64,000 nt of DNA from Pseudomonas antarctica (GCF_001647715.1 NZ_CP015601.1:1-64000), one strand, 5' to 3'; numbered from the stretch's first letter, positions 16,285 to 26,039 are shown. Translations and numbers: made by a program. Notes: generated by a model not told the origin, from the sequence alone.

Positions 16285-16391
16285 AGGGCTCTCTGTCAGG
16301 ATTAAACGCGGATCGAGGTCGATCCTGAGAGAGTTGGTGGTAGGCCTCCAGCGAAGCCTAACACCAATGTTTTCGGCATGTTCTAGGAAAA

Positions 16392-16589
16392 TTAGACTTT
16401 TCCCTGCAGTTCCTTCTCAATCTCGGCCAGGTCCTGGGCAAATGCCTGATCGAGCAAACTCGGTTTCTTTTTCCACGGTTTGGTTTCCGGTTCCGGCACT
16501 GCCGCGTAATGCGTCACCGCTTCAGGATTCACCTGCAGGTGCTGCTCAAACTGCTCCTGCAGCTGTTTTCTGAGTTCATCTTTGGTCAT
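16392..16589 (-). CDS. small hypothetical protein
   Basis: A 65-residue charged protein (DELRKQLQEQFEQHLQVNPE ... ETKPWKKKPSLLDQAFAQDL) from the ATG at 16589. It is helical and hydrophilic with no membrane segment. It follows the SRAP gene by about 50 bp on the same strand. An inverted repeat TTGGTGGTAGGC...GCCTAACACCAA at 16334-16366 lies downstream and may act as a terminator, although it lacks a clear T-run. Confidence 0.55.
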   Translation of the reverse strand: MTKDELRKQLQEQFEQHLQVNPEAVTHYAAVPEPETKPWKKKPSLLDQAFAQDLAEIEKELQGKV

Positions 16590-16642
16590 TCAATCACTCT
16601 CGTTTTCATTGGCTCAAGCCAGGACGTAGCCGCTGTCCTGGA

Positions 16643-17278
16643 TTACATGGCGACAGCCAGGCGGTCGGCCGGGTACTGACGCATAAACGCCATGCTGTCG
16701 TCGGCGCCGGCATTCAACCAATCGCCATACAGCCCCCGAGGAAGGATCACCACCATGCGCTTTTCATCCTGGGGCTTGTGGTAGTGGCGCATGACCGGGT
16801 GATCATCCGCATTGAGGGTCAGCATGGTGAAGCTGTGAACAGTCACCCCGGTACCGGGATCGCGCCACTGCTCCCAGAGACCGGCAATGCCGATTATCTC
16901 ACCGTCTGCCCGCGTAATGCGCGTGGCGACCGCCTTTCCTGATCGCCAGTCAGGCTCATAGATGGCTGCGGCTGGGATAATGCAGTGCTGCGCCTTTCGC
17001 CAAGCGGTGCGGAACGACGGTTTTTGACTGGCCGTCTCAGATCGGCAATTGTAGGTGCTGCGCACGATTTTGGTGTCCTTGCTCCAAGTCGGGATCAACC
17101 CAAACGCACCTGGCAGCACCTCCACCGGCGCCGGCGATTCGTCGTCGACGTGCTCCGCACGGCGAATGAATGGCCCGGTATAGCCTGGGTACAGATCCAA
17201 CTTGCCCTGCTCGTACAGATCGACGCCGAATGTGTCTGCGACCCGCTGCGCCGACGGCGCTTCGTAATGGCTGCACAT
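16643..17278 (-). CDS. SOS response-associated peptidase (SRAP/HMCES/YedK family)
   Basis: A 211-residue SRAP protein that caps abasic sites in single-stranded DNA by forming a thiazolidine link through Cys2. The ATG at 17278 places the essential cysteine second (MCSHYEAP), and AGGAG lies 7 bp upstream. Other signatures are STYNCRSETA, HCIIPAAAIYEPD with the catalytic Glu, and DHPVMRHYHKP with the active-site His region. It is next to rulAB, so two DNA damage functions lie together. Confidence 0.9.
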   Translation of the reverse strand: MCSHYEAPSAQRVADTFGVDLYEQGKLDLYPGYTGPFIRRAEHVDDESPAPVEVLPGAFGLIPTWSKDTKIVRSTYNCRSETASQKPSFRTAWRKAQHCIIPAAAIYEPDWRSGKAVATRITRADGEIIGIAGLWEQWRDPGTGVTVHSFTMLTLNADDHPVMRHYHKPQDEKRMVVILPRGLYGDWLNAGADDSMAFMRQYPADRLAVAM

Positions 17279-17306
17279 GGTCAAACTCCTTTAGGATCCT
17301 GACGCC

Positions 17307-18605
17307 TCAATTGGCGTTGACCGTCCACAACTGGTCCAGTCTCGTGGTGTAACTTGGGCTCATCAACTCCCGACGCATGGCCCAGGCCGGCGCCGCCGGC
17401 ACAGCGGCGGCGCGCAGCGTGCCGCGTCCCCACCGGTTGTAGATTTCGTCCAGGACGCTCATCACCTTGTCGGCCGCTGCCGGCTGAGTGTGCGCAAACA
17501 GATCGTCGGTAAATTCACCTGGTTGACGCAGATCCATCAGCAACACCTCGGCCTTGCTTTATCGGAACCCGGGCCGGAACAGGCGTTCAACCGCCTGGGT
17601 AGCGGCCTTGGTGATCAAACGCACGTCATTGGTGGGGTAAGTCAGCTCTACCAGCAGGCCGTTAGCGTAACGCGCCTCGTCGGGGTTAAACATGCCGGTT
17701 CGAATGCTGACGCGGATCTTCTTGCACAGCGAATGCTGGGCCCTGAGCTTTTCCGACGCGCGCTGCGCGTAGGTGGCCACCGCCTCTTTGATCGGCTCGA
17801 TGGTTTCCAGGCGCACGCCAAACATCCTGCTGCAGCAGATCTCCTGCTTAGCCGGCGTTGCATCTTCCAGGGCCAGGCACGACGTGCCGGCCAGCTCGCG
17901 TACGGTTTTCTCTAGCACCACGCTGAATTTGCGGCCGAGCAACACAGGATCGGCCTTGGCCAAGTCCATCGCCGTGTGAATACCTAAGGCGTGCATGTGC
18001 GCCGTCATGCGTCGACCAATGCCCCATACTTCTTCCACGGCGGTGTTGCGCAACACCCAATCGCGCTTGAACGGATCGCACAGATCCACGACGCCGCCGG
18101 TTTGCGCCTGCAGACGTTTTGCTGTGTGATTGGCCAGCTTGGCCAGCGTTTTGGTGTGGGCAATGCCCACGCCAACCGGTATTCCAGTGTGTTTTAGGAC
18201 TTTGGAACGAATCTTTCGGCCGAATTCGGTGAGGTCACCGGGCATGCCGGTCAACGTACAAAATATTTCATCGATACTATAAATTTCCGAGTCGCAAACC
18301 ATTGATTCTATTAAGGTCATGACTCTTTCGGACAACTGACCGTACAACGCGTAATTGCTGCTGAAAGCCACAATGCCGTGCCGGCGCAAGGTGTCCTTGA
18401 TCTGGAAATAGGGTGCGCCCATTTTAACGAAGGGCTTGGCATCGTAGCTGCGTGCAATAACGCAGCCATCGTTGTTGCTCAGCACGACGATCGGGGTGCT
18501 GGCCAGATCCGGCCGAAATACACGCTCACAGCTGGCGTAGAAGCTGTTGCAGTCCGCCAGTGCAAAAATCGGTAAGGCTGGATCGACGGCAGTATTAACG
18601 CTCAT
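17307..18605 (-). pseudogene. rulB: rulB/umuC DNA polymerase V subunit with nonsense codon before the C-terminal tail
   Basis: A Y-family translesion polymerase. The ATG at 18605 gives ALADCNSFYASCERVF, SNNDGCVIARSYDAK and SIDEIF with the catalytic Asp-Glu. The frame stops at TAA (17561-17559), where relatives read LFRPGFRYHKA. The same frame continues for 83 codons as DUF4113 (LMDLRQPGEF, NRWGRGTLR, RRELMSP). One base change (TAY to TAA) separates the parts. The 348-residue product keeps the polymerase core and loses the tail, so activity is uncertain. It overlaps rulA by 11 bp. Confidence 0.85.
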
Positions 18606-19023
18606 GATCACGAACGCTGTAGTTGACCACACCCCATATCACGAGCTCGTCGCCCTCCATCACATACCTGGGCGGAAACTTGGGGTTTTCGGCCATCAAC
18701 ACTACTTGGCCATCTCGCTTGTGCAGACGTTTGCACACGCACTCGGTATTGAGCGCAGCAATGACGATATCGCCGTGTCGCGCCGTTTTACTTCGATCAA
18801 CGATCACCAGGTCACCGCTGAAAATGCCGGCACCTTGCATGCTGTCGCCCAAGATCTTGGCCAAGTACACATGCGGTGCCCGGATATCAAACAGCTCGTC
18901 CAGAGATATCAGCTTTTCAAGATGGTCCGCTGCCGGCGACGGAAAGCCAGCAGATACCTGACACGAATAGAGCGGTAGAGATTTACCGCCGCTCGCAATG
19001 GGACCAAGAAGGGTCACGCTCAT
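18595..19023 (-). CDS. rulA: RulA/UmuD-type SOS mutagenesis protein
   Basis: A 142-residue LexA-type self-cleaving protein. The cleavage site is Ala25-Gly26 (VSAGFPSPA), the nucleophile Ser61 (ILGDSMQGAGI) and the general base Lys98 (ECVCKRL). After RecA-stimulated cleavage, the UmuD'-like form pairs with RulB in polymerase V. The gene starts 20 bp downstream of a LexA box. rulAB is typical of Pseudomonas plasmids. Confidence 0.92.
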   Translation of the reverse strand: MSVTLLGPIASGGKSLPLYSCQVSAGFPSPAADHLEKLISLDELFDIRAPHVYLAKILGDSMQGAGIFSGDLVIVDRSKTARHGDIVIAALNTECVCKRLHKRDGQVVLMAENPKFPPRYVMEGDELVIWGVVNYSVRDHER

Positions 19024-19044
19024 AAACCTGGCCTGAAGAAATAA

Positions 19045-19060
19045 CTGTATGGATAAACAG
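19045..19060 (-). promoter_or_regulatory. LexA (SOS) box of rulAB
   Basis: CTGTATGGATAAACAG matches the CTGT-N8-ACAG LexA operator and lies 22 bp upstream of rulA. It predicts DNA-damage induction. Confidence 0.85.
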
Positions 19061-19228
19061 TTAACTGCGTACTCAACGTTCCGTCAATCTTCGCCGACCG
19101 GATGCACTATCGTTCGAGCTACCCCACCAGGATGCGTGGAGGGCTTTGAAGACCTGCCCTCCTTCAAGGCGGGGTATGCTTTCTTTGACTTTGGCTCAGG
19201 ATAAATTCGGTCCAACAAACAGTTACAG

Positions 19229-19402
19229 TCAGAGCGCCCGTAATACATCATCACAGCGGACTGCCAACAGATCATGCAGTAGTTCGGCGTCATTGGCCGC
19301 ATCCACACAATCGCGGAGCAGCGCTTTCTCCAAACAGCTTTTCAGCCAGTCACTGGTTGCAGGGTTGTTGAGAACTGCTTGAATTTTTTCGTCGATGGCC
19401 AT
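19229..19402 (-). CDS. small hypothetical protein
   Basis: A 57-residue protein from the ATG at 19402 (DEKIQAVLNNPATSDWLKSC, DCVDAANDAELLHDLLAVRC). It is helical with four cysteines. Similar short proteins occur in Pseudomonas genomes, but I know of no function. The start lacks a strong ribosome site. Confidence 0.5.
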   Translation of the reverse strand: MAIDEKIQAVLNNPATSDWLKSCLEKALLRDCVDAANDAELLHDLLAVRCDDVLRAL

Positions 19403-19439
19403 GGTTCGAGTCCGCAATCAGGTTTCGGAGGAATTTTTT

Positions 19440-19973
19440 TTAAAGATTGGCTGGCGCGGTAAATGGCATACAGCGATTCGGAAGCTCGAACGGCCTGCCT
19501 ATGACTTCGAACACCGGGGAGATGAACTCTGCCGCGATCGCTGCAGACAGAGACTCCAATTCGAAGTCCGATACCTGCAGGCTCCCAGGCCAGATCCTGA
19601 TGTGAGCAGACTTACGAAGGGCGACGCTTTGCCCCTGCTTGAACATCGCTTCATTCACGATGATTCCAAGCATCTCGGCCAAGGCCACGCGGCTCTGGAA
19701 AAGCCGAATGAGTGAGGAAAATTCGCAGTTGAGAATCACCCCGTCAACGATCACCTGGTTGGGCTTGATGTCGATGACGATGCGTTTTGCTACCAGTTTT
19801 CGCCACGACCGTTCCAGCAACCATGCCCCCACCACGCCGCCTAGGGTGATCGCGCCAGCAAAGAGCCAAGTCCCGTAACCAATCGGTTCACCAGCGGTCC
19901 AGGGGACGAGCGATGCAACCAAAGGCAGTGGTGCTATTGACATCGCCAGCAAGGCTTTCGAGATTTCGTTCAT
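19440..19973 (-). CDS. hypothetical membrane protein
   Basis: About 177 residues from the ATG at 19973; a GTG at 20018 is also open. Two hydrophobic helices near the N-terminus (ALLAMSIAPLPLVASLVPW and YGTWLFAGAITLGGVVGAWL) are followed by a soluble domain (VIDIKPNQVIVDGVILNCEF). This suggests an inner-membrane hairpin with a cytoplasmic domain. Family not recognised. It is 120 bp downstream of the helicase gene. Confidence 0.55.
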   Translation of the reverse strand: MNEISKALLAMSIAPLPLVASLVPWTAGEPIGYGTWLFAGAITLGGVVGAWLLERSWRKLVAKRIVIDIKPNQVIVDGVILNCEFSSLIRLFQSRVALAEMLGIIVNEAMFKQGQSVALRKSAHIRIWPGSLQVSDFELESLSAAIAAEFISPVFEVIGRPFELPNRCMPFTAPANL

Positions 19974-20093
19974 TTGAGGGCCTATTAATCGCGGGTTTTG
20001 AGCGATTATTTCATTCACCCTTCGAACGCAAGGCCGATTTCAGGACGGAAACCGGTCGGAAAACATCCACTCGAACTGTATTGCCGGTAGGTA

Positions 20094-22034
20094 TTACGGG
20101 GAAGACAGTGGCTGTGCCTTTGCTGCGGTGGACATATCAGAAGCCCAGTCCCGGAGATAACCAGGAACGATGAGTTTGTGCCGCGCTCTCGATCCCCCCG
20201 TGTAAAGGGCTGCAAAAGCCCTACTCGTTGCATTTCGGTCACCCGCTCCTATCTGACTGAGCAAATCTGGTGCAAGCATTACCGCGTCAATCTCGGAGTT
20301 GCGGGCGTCAATGACTCGCCCGAGCTTCAACGGGGCAGCGCCAGTCGCGTCGAGGTTGAATAACGACGCCTCAAACTCGGATGAGCTGTAGCCCTTACCC
20401 AGCATCCGGTCGATCCGCTGAAAACTACTATTTTTGCCGGCCATATCTGCCCTGAGGTCATCCCAGCTTGTGTATTTGAACAGGGCACTATGGGTTGGGC
20501 GTACTTGGTCATGGAACAGTCCGATGCAATCAAGAATGAATCGACGGAAGGTGTTGACGGCTCCAGGTAGTAAGCTGAAGTTCGCGCCAGCACTCGCCAG
20601 GCGCTGAAACCACTCGAATAATCCCCAGTCAGAATCAACCAAAATGGTAACGGCCCCCCGAGGGACCTCTGGTTTGTCGTAGTAGACAACTTTGGTGTCG
20701 ACACCGGTATTGCCTTCGATCGAGGCCAACTCCAGCACAGGATGCTTTTCGATCAGGGGATTTAATACGCCCTCGATTTGGCGACCAGCTCGAATAGAGT
20801 GCGTGATCTCGTGCCTACGGAGCGTGCCAGCGCGTTTATGAAAGCGCCCATCCAGCCGCTGGCATGCATCACCTAAGGTGATGACTGGTTGCTCACATCC
20901 ATCAAGAAACGCAGCAAGCGGCCAGCTCAGATCATGCGCTTCGTCGACGATGATGTGAGTAAAGTCCTGGCCTACTACTGCCTCATCCAGCATTGCCATC
21001 TGTTTTATTCGGTGATAACCGCGAAGAGGGAGCTGAAGCCGCGGATCAGTTGGTCTAATGGTCTGATCCCACAAACGCTGGGCATACTCAATCAGCACTG
21101 CGCTATCTACCGCATTGAGCACAAATCCCTTCGGGACGTGCTGTTCTGTCACCGTTGGATCGACGCTGTTGCAAAAGGTGGCCACCATATTCGCGCAGGT
21201 GCTCGCTACCCGCCCCGGGCTGAGCCAACTGACTGGCCCGAAACCTAGCCTTGAGGCGATATCGTCCGGGGTAACCTGGTGTCGAGCTAATGCTCGCTTG
21301 CCCGGCTTCTGGTAGTCAAAGCTTCGCTCAAGCACATAGCTTGCGAGATCTCCGAACGTCATGCCTCGAACGTTCGCAGCACCTATACGTTGCATCAGGG
21401 TTTGGAGCTGCACCGCCGTGAACGCCAGCACGAGTGGCCGGCATGACGAAAGCGAATCCACCAAACGTTTGATTATGTGTGTTTTGCCTGTACCAGCCAG
21501 GCCCTGAATATGGATGCTCTCATCGGGTGCTGCGTGGATAACACGAAATGTCCGGCTCTGCTGATTTGACAGAGAAAAGTTTTCCCCCGATTGGGTCTCA
21601 AAGGGATGTTTGAGTGGATTGAGCTTTCGTGAGTGCACAGCGCAGAAATCAAAGTCCCATTGCCCCCCAATTAGGAACTGCGCCGCGCTCAGCGCATCTT
21701 CATCAAGAAAACGTAGCTGTAGCCGCGGCATGAGCGCCAGCCCTCTCTCAAACAACCCACGCTGAAATCGGCCTGCGATTAGGCCAGAAAACGTCCCTGG
21801 TGGATGGGTGCGGCTCAGTTCAGTTCCTATCGATATCAGCTCGGCAAGGCCCTTCTCAACGAGCATTTCGCATTTGGGCTTGCCGTCCAAACTCGGTAAA
21901 TTTTGAATGACAGCCACCGAAGCCACTTGGGGCACGTCCCACTGCCTCAACAGGACACGAGCAGAACTGCTCGAATCAACCAAGCTATCAGCCTGTGAAC
22001 CCAGCAGTGGGATGTAGAGAACCGGCTTGGTCAC
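20094..22034 (-). CDS. superfamily 1 (UvrD/Rep-like) helicase
   Basis: A 646-residue SF1 helicase. Walker A is GLAGTGKTH (178-186), motif II is VDEAHDL (363-369), motif III is VITLGDACQRLDG, and motif VI is ALYTGGSRARHKLIV near the C-terminus. Residues 1-150 precede the motor and match nothing I know. Start is GTG at 22034. The substrate could be DNA or RNA; many stand-alone proteins of this type on mobile elements act in repair or defence. Membrane protein genes lie on both sides (19440-19973 and 22281-22709), but no operon partner is certain. Confidence 0.82.
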   Translation of the reverse strand: MTKPVLYIPLLGSQADSLVDSSSSARVLLRQWDVPQVASVAVIQNLPSLDGKPKCEMLVEKGLAELISIGTELSRTHPPGTFSGLIAGRFQRGLFERGLALMPRLQLRFLDEDALSAAQFLIGGQWDFDFCAVHSRKLNPLKHPFETQSGENFSLSNQQSRTFRVIHAAPDESIHIQGLAGTGKTHIIKRLVDSLSSCRPLVLAFTAVQLQTLMQRIGAANVRGMTFGDLASYVLERSFDYQKPGKRALARHQVTPDDIASRLGFGPVSWLSPGRVASTCANMVATFCNSVDPTVTEQHVPKGFVLNAVDSAVLIEYAQRLWDQTIRPTDPRLQLPLRGYHRIKQMAMLDEAVVGQDFTHIIVDEAHDLSWPLAAFLDGCEQPVITLGDACQRLDGRFHKRAGTLRRHEITHSIRAGRQIEGVLNPLIEKHPVLELASIEGNTGVDTKVVYYDKPEVPRGAVTILVDSDWGLFEWFQRLASAGANFSLLPGAVNTFRRFILDCIGLFHDQVRPTHSALFKYTSWDDLRADMAGKNSSFQRIDRMLGKGYSSSEFEASLFNLDATGAAPLKLGRVIDARNSEIDAVMLAPDLLSQIGAGDRNATSRAFAALYTGGSRARHKLIVPGYLRDWASDMSTAAKAQPLSSP

Positions 22035-22280
22035 GCATTTCTCTCGATGGGGTGCACGTCTACGATCGCCACCAGCAGTAGCGCCAGCGGCGGGGCTTAG
22101 CTACCCAGTGTATGCCAGGCCGGCCAAACGTCACACCATCTCACCGCCGGTACCAGTTGAGCTTGTAGCACCTGGCGCCCTGGGGAATCTCGTCAGTCGG
22201 CCACCGAAGGCAGTCCAGATACAGACGTTCAGGTTTACTCGGGCTGCGCCGGGCTACCTACCTTGCTACGGCCGGTACGG

Positions 22281-22709
22281 TCATTCAGCAAAGATAAAAG
22301 CGCACATGATGGCACCCACAGCACCAACGCACGCCATCAAAGCGATGACGGATGCCATCAAGCTTTCTTGGTCATCGTTGAAAACATTGATTGCTCCAAG
22401 GCTGATAATCCCCACGAAGAAAATCAAAGCGAAAATCCCACCAAACTTTAGTGCGTTGTAGCGCTCGTGCCTTTGGCCCGGCGTTTGTGCGTCCTTTCGT
22501 TGCCTCAAGTTCAAGCACGCTTGTTTATAGGCTTCATACAACTGCGACTCGGTTTGCTTCCACTCAGGAGGCGGTCGTCGCCAGAATTTCCACTTAACAG
22601 GATTACTCTCCCAATGAGCCTCAAGCGCATCAAATGTCGTTTTCTCGGCGTTCAGTGCAGCGTGAAATTCGCTAGTGAACTGAAGGCGGTTTACGGTTTC
22701 ATTACTCAT
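22281..22709 (-). CDS. hypothetical membrane protein
   Basis: A 142-residue protein. Residues 1-85 are soluble and helical (TSEFHAALNAEKTTFDALEA, Trp-rich KWKFWRRPPPEW). Two helices follow (GGIFALIFFVGIISLGAINV and SVIALMACVGAVGAIMCAFI). ATG at 22709 with AGAGGAAA upstream. The family is not recognised. It is separated from the helicase gene by about 245 bp in which I see no gene. Confidence 0.6.
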   Translation of the reverse strand: MSNETVNRLQFTSEFHAALNAEKTTFDALEAHWESNPVKWKFWRRPPPEWKQTESQLYEAYKQACLNLRQRKDAQTPGQRHERYNALKFGGIFALIFFVGIISLGAINVFNDDQESLMASVIALMACVGAVGAIMCAFIFAE

Positions 22710-22736
22710 TTTTTCCTCTGGGCGACAACTCCTGGA

Positions 22737-23336
22737 TCAATCTGACTTGAGCGCTAATCGTTGGCCTACAAACGCATTGGCCTGCCTCGCCAGCTGACCA
22801 ACGTGGCGTTCAAGCTGCTTCTCCGCTTGCATCATGGCCTTTAGGCCCCAGCGCTGTACCAGCCGACTGTGAATTGCTTTTGCATCGCTTGACTCGTAGA
22901 GAGCGCTCACGTCGAGGACCGCCATTAGACCCGTGGTGCTGGCTGAACGTGTGTTCATCACCACCTGTGTATTGTGAGCATCCAGTACCTGAAACCCTAA
23001 TGATTCGTAGAAAGGCACTTTCTTGACTGCGCATGTAAGTTCAGCATGTGGGTACTGAACGACCAGCCTCCTGATGAGTTCGCTACCGACTCCCTTTCTG
23101 CGACGGTTCTGTTTGACTGCCATATAGTTAACCCCGCACGCGTCGCGATGGGTAGGCACGGGTGAGTAAAGCAGAAAACCTACAACCTCTTGCCCTGCAG
23201 TGTCATCAATCGCAAGCAACAGCTCCACAGGCTCGCTCGCCACTTTGCCAATGCGCGACATATATGACCCGATCTCAATAGGCAGAGCCCATTGATAGAT
23301 GCCAAAGAGGTGATTGCTGGCAGGAACGGATAGCAT
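22737..23336 (-). CDS. GNAT-family N-acetyltransferase
   Basis: A protein of about 199 residues whose first 125 residues hold a GNAT domain. The acetyl-CoA loop is KQNRRRKGVGSELIRRL, followed by the strand-turn KVPFYESLGFQVLDA. The C-terminal 70 residues are helical and specific to this protein. The substrate is unknown. The IS3-family element begins 5 bp upstream of the ATG at 23336, so the native promoter, and perhaps a few N-terminal codons, have been displaced. Confidence 0.75.
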   Translation of the reverse strand: MLSVPASNHLFGIYQWALPIEIGSYMSRIGKVASEPVELLLAIDDTAGQEVVGFLLYSPVPTHRDACGVNYMAVKQNRRRKGVGSELIRRLVVQYPHAELTCAVKKVPFYESLGFQVLDAHNTQVVMNTRSASTTGLMAVLDVSALYESSDAKAIHSRLVQRWGLKAMMQAEKQLERHVGQLARQANAFVGQRLALKSD

Positions 23337-23646
23337 ACTTTGAATCGCCCCGGGTTTCCTAGACACTCTCCAGGCTCGCTGCGTAACGCTTTTCAAACTC
23401 TACCGGTGACAGCTGATTGTTGAAACTGTGGCGTCGTTTTGGGTTGTAAAACATCTCGATGTAATCGAACACATCATCCCGAGCATCCTGGCGTGTAGTG
23501 TAGATTTTACGCTTGATCCGCTCCCGCTTTAGCAGCTGGAAAAAGCTCTCCGCCACAGCGTTGTCGTGGCAGTTACCTCGACGACTCATGCTGGCCACCA
23601 GGTTGTTAGCTTTCAAGAAGCTTCGCCAGTCTGAGCTGCTGTACTG

Positions 23647-25094
23647 GGCGGATTCAACCGGTCGTCGCAACACTGGATTGTTGTACAGACTTTAAATACT
23701 CATTCAGTGCTTCGGCAGGTGTTTTCCAGCCTAGTGTTTTTCGAGGTCTAGTATTGAGTACGTGAGCTACCGCCTGTATTTCTTGGGCACTCCAACGAGA
23801 GAGGTCAGTGCCTTTCGGGAAGTATTGCCGTAGAAGGCCGTTCGTATTTTCGTTTGTGCCGCGCTGCCATGGACTATGTGGATCAGCAAAGAAAACCTTT
23901 ACTCCGGACTCGATGGTAAACCGAGCGTGATCCGACAACTCCTTTCCACGATCCCAGGTCAAGGATCGCCACAGCTCGATGGGAAGATCAGTCACCGTCT
24001 TCTTCAATGCGTTGGCCATACTAACAGCCCCATAGCCAGCCAGCGCCGGGCCGTTCTTCGTGCGGGGGATTAGCCCATAACCTTTCTCGCGAGGCAGATG
24101 GACGAGCATGGTAAATCGAGTTGAGCGCTCGACCAGAGTTCCAATCGCAGAACGGTTCAGACCGATGATCAGGTCGCCCTCCCAATGCCCGGGTACAGCC
24201 CGATCTTCTACCTCAGCAGGACGACTGGAGATCATCACGTCCTCGCTGACGTGTGCCCACACTTTGGCCTGCGATCGGGCTCTCGGTACGCGTAACGCTC
24301 GTCCTGAGCGCAGGCAACTCACCAGTTCGCGCTTGAGAGCTCCTCGACCCTGAATGTAGAGCGCCTGATATATGGCTTCATGAGAGATACGCATGGATTC
24401 ATCATCCGGAAAATCGATCTGGAGTCGGTTGGCAATTTGTTCAGGCGACCAGCCATTGACCCATTTACGGTCACTGCGATGCGGTTTATTTCGGCCTTTG
24501 AAGGGCGCTTGCCGAGGCCCAGAAATCTCACGACCATCGGCGTCTTGAACCTTGCCCTCAAGGCGGTCGCGTACGTACTGGTGCAGTCGCGGGTTAGTGA
24601 CCAGTTTTGCTGGTTTCGGCCTCTTGGCCACCAGTTCTGCCTTCCATTGCGCTACTGACGCTCGATATTCAAGCCGACCGCAACGGGTAGCAGCATTTCG
24701 TGTCAGCTCCCGTGAAATTGTCGATGGGCTTCGTCCAAGGCGACGAGCGATCTCACGAACGCCAACACTTTGCGCTCGAAGCAGCCCAATCTCTTCTCTC
24801 TCTGCAAACGATAAGTATCGTCCTGATATGTGATTCGACATGAATAATGGCATCCCGCCTCGATGACGGAACCAGCGTGTACCTACCGCGGTTGATACGC
24901 CAACGGCATGTGCTGCCTTTTCGCTTGTGATGCCTGTTGCAATCTGCAGCCAAAATAGCCGTTCGATCTCATTACGAAGTGAGGGTGCACCTGGAGAACG
25001 CATCGCTCCCCGGCCCGTCAATTTTTGCATCCATCCTGCAGGTCGTCCCATAAACACCTCGATCAAGGTGTTGCGACGACCGGTTGAATCCGCC
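23647..25094 (-). mobile_element. IS30-family element, copy 1
   Basis: A 1448-bp element with perfect 27-bp inverted repeats starting GGCGGATTCAACCGG. The 3-bp target duplication CTG lies at 23644-23646 and 25095-25097. It lies inside IS3 orfB between the codons for Gln and Tyr of HSDQGSQ-Y. Copy 2 at 38763-40210 has the same length in opposite orientation. Confidence 0.92.
23654..25051 (-). CDS. IS30-family transposase (copy 1)
   Basis: A 465-residue DDE transposase from the ATG at 25051. The N-terminal HTH region includes YLSFAEREEIGLLRAQSVGV and REIARRLGRSPSTISREL, typical of IS30. The catalytic Asps and Glu lie in GHWEGDLIIG, LTWDRGKELSDH and NENTNGLLRQYFPKGTDLS. The protein is the same as that of copy 2, so the two insertions are recent. 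The frame is intact and probably active. Confidence 0.93.
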   Translation of the reverse strand: MGRPAGWMQKLTGRGAMRSPGAPSLRNEIERLFWLQIATGITSEKAAHAVGVSTAVGTRWFRHRGGMPLFMSNHISGRYLSFAEREEIGLLRAQSVGVREIARRLGRSPSTISRELTRNAATRCGRLEYRASVAQWKAELVAKRPKPAKLVTNPRLHQYVRDRLEGKVQDADGREISGPRQAPFKGRNKPHRSDRKWVNGWSPEQIANRLQIDFPDDESMRISHEAIYQALYIQGRGALKRELVSCLRSGRALRVPRARSQAKVWAHVSEDVMISSRPAEVEDRAVPGHWEGDLIIGLNRSAIGTLVERSTRFTMLVHLPREKGYGLIPRTKNGPALAGYGAVSMANALKKTVTDLPIELWRSLTWDRGKELSDHARFTIESGVKVFFADPHSPWQRGTNENTNGLLRQYFPKGTDLSRWSAQEIQAVAHVLNTRPRKTLGWKTPAEALNEYLKSVQQSSVATTG

Positions 25095-25681
25095 CTGACT
25101 GCCTTGATCCGAGTGGATCATCACCTCTTGCTTCGGCTTACGTCTCCAAACCGCCATCAGCAGTGCATCAATGGCTACGTCGCTGGTCATCTGCGACTTC
25201 ATTGACCAACCAATGATCTGGCGTGAAAACAGATCGAGCACCACGGCCAAATACAGCCAGCCTTCATATGTTCGGATGTAGGTAATGTCTGTGACCCAGA
25301 CTTTGTTGGGTTCTCTGACATCGAATTGGCGCTTCAGTAAGTTCGGTGAGGCAACGGCTGGTTTACCGCCATATTTTCCCGGCCTCCGTCGATACCCAGT
25401 CTGAGAACGTAAACCTTCAAGGCGCATCAACCTAGCTACCCGGTGACGGCCACAGCTCTCACCAACCTCTCGCAGGTCATCATGGATCTTGCGATAGCCA
25501 TAAACACCACCGCTTTCCAACCAGGAGTGTTTGATCAGTCCAAGCAGTCGCTGATCGTCCTTGGCTCGCGCAGATTTTGGTTCTGATAGCCACGCGTAGT
25601 AGCCGCTGGGATGAACCTTGAGCGTCAGGCAAAGCCGTCGAATCGCGTAATGACCCGCTTGCTGCTTAATAAAGGCGTACT

Positions 25682-25960
25682 TCAGCCGCACTCCTTGGCA
25701 AAGTACGCGGCGGCCTTTTTTAAGATGTCTCGCTCCTCCGTCACCCGTTTCAGCTCGGCACGTAGACGACGAACCTCAGCGCTCTGATCATCCTCCTCAA
25801 CGCGCTGTTCCTGGGGCTTGGTGTAGCGCTTAACCCAGGCATAGAGGCTGTGCACGGACACACCCAATCGTGCAGCCACCTCCGAGACAGGAAGCTGCTT
25901 TTCGGTCACTTGCTTGACCGCCTGGATTTTGAATTCTTCGGGATATCGCTGGTTGCTCAT
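25682..25960 (-). CDS. IS3-family orfA
   Basis: A 92-residue HTH protein (RYPEEFKIQAVKQVTEKQLP, VSVHSLYAWVKRY) with a leucine-zipper-like C-terminus (VRRLRAELKRVTEERDILKK). It overlaps orfB by 10 bp, where a -1 frameshift would make the OrfAB fusion. With orfB split, it can only make the regulatory OrfA. Confidence 0.9.
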   Translation of the reverse strand: MSNQRYPEEFKIQAVKQVTEKQLPVSEVAARLGVSVHSLYAWVKRYTKPQEQRVEEDDQSAEVRRLRAELKRVTEERDILKKAAAYFAKECG

Positions 25961-26039
25961 GGCACCTCCTAATGGGCCTCATTTTAAGGCTTGGAGGTGT
26001 CTACGAAACTAGGGGCGATTCAGGAATCTCGATTCGATT

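Larger units (their letters stand above)
23359..25691 (-). pseudogene. IS3-family orfB transposase split by IS30
   Basis: The N-terminal part (from 25691, overlapping orfA as in -1 frameshift fusion) carries the HTH-21 region and the integrase core with DITYIRTYEGWLYLAVV up to MIHSDQGSQ. After the IS30 insert the frame resumes with YSSSDWRSFLKANN and ends at 23359, including the DDE glutamate region (NAVAESFFQLLKRE). Removing the insert restores a full reading frame, so the disruption is recent. As it stands the transposase is inactive. Confidence 0.85.
23341..26022. mobile_element. IS3-family element interrupted by IS30 copy 1
   Basis: Ends carry terminal inverted repeats, TGAATCGCCCCGGGTTTCCT on the left and the complement of TGAATCGCCCCTAGTTTCGT on the right. 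Without the 1448-bp IS30 insert and its 3-bp duplication, the element is 1231 bp, normal for IS3. orfA is intact and orfB is split. Confidence 0.88.
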
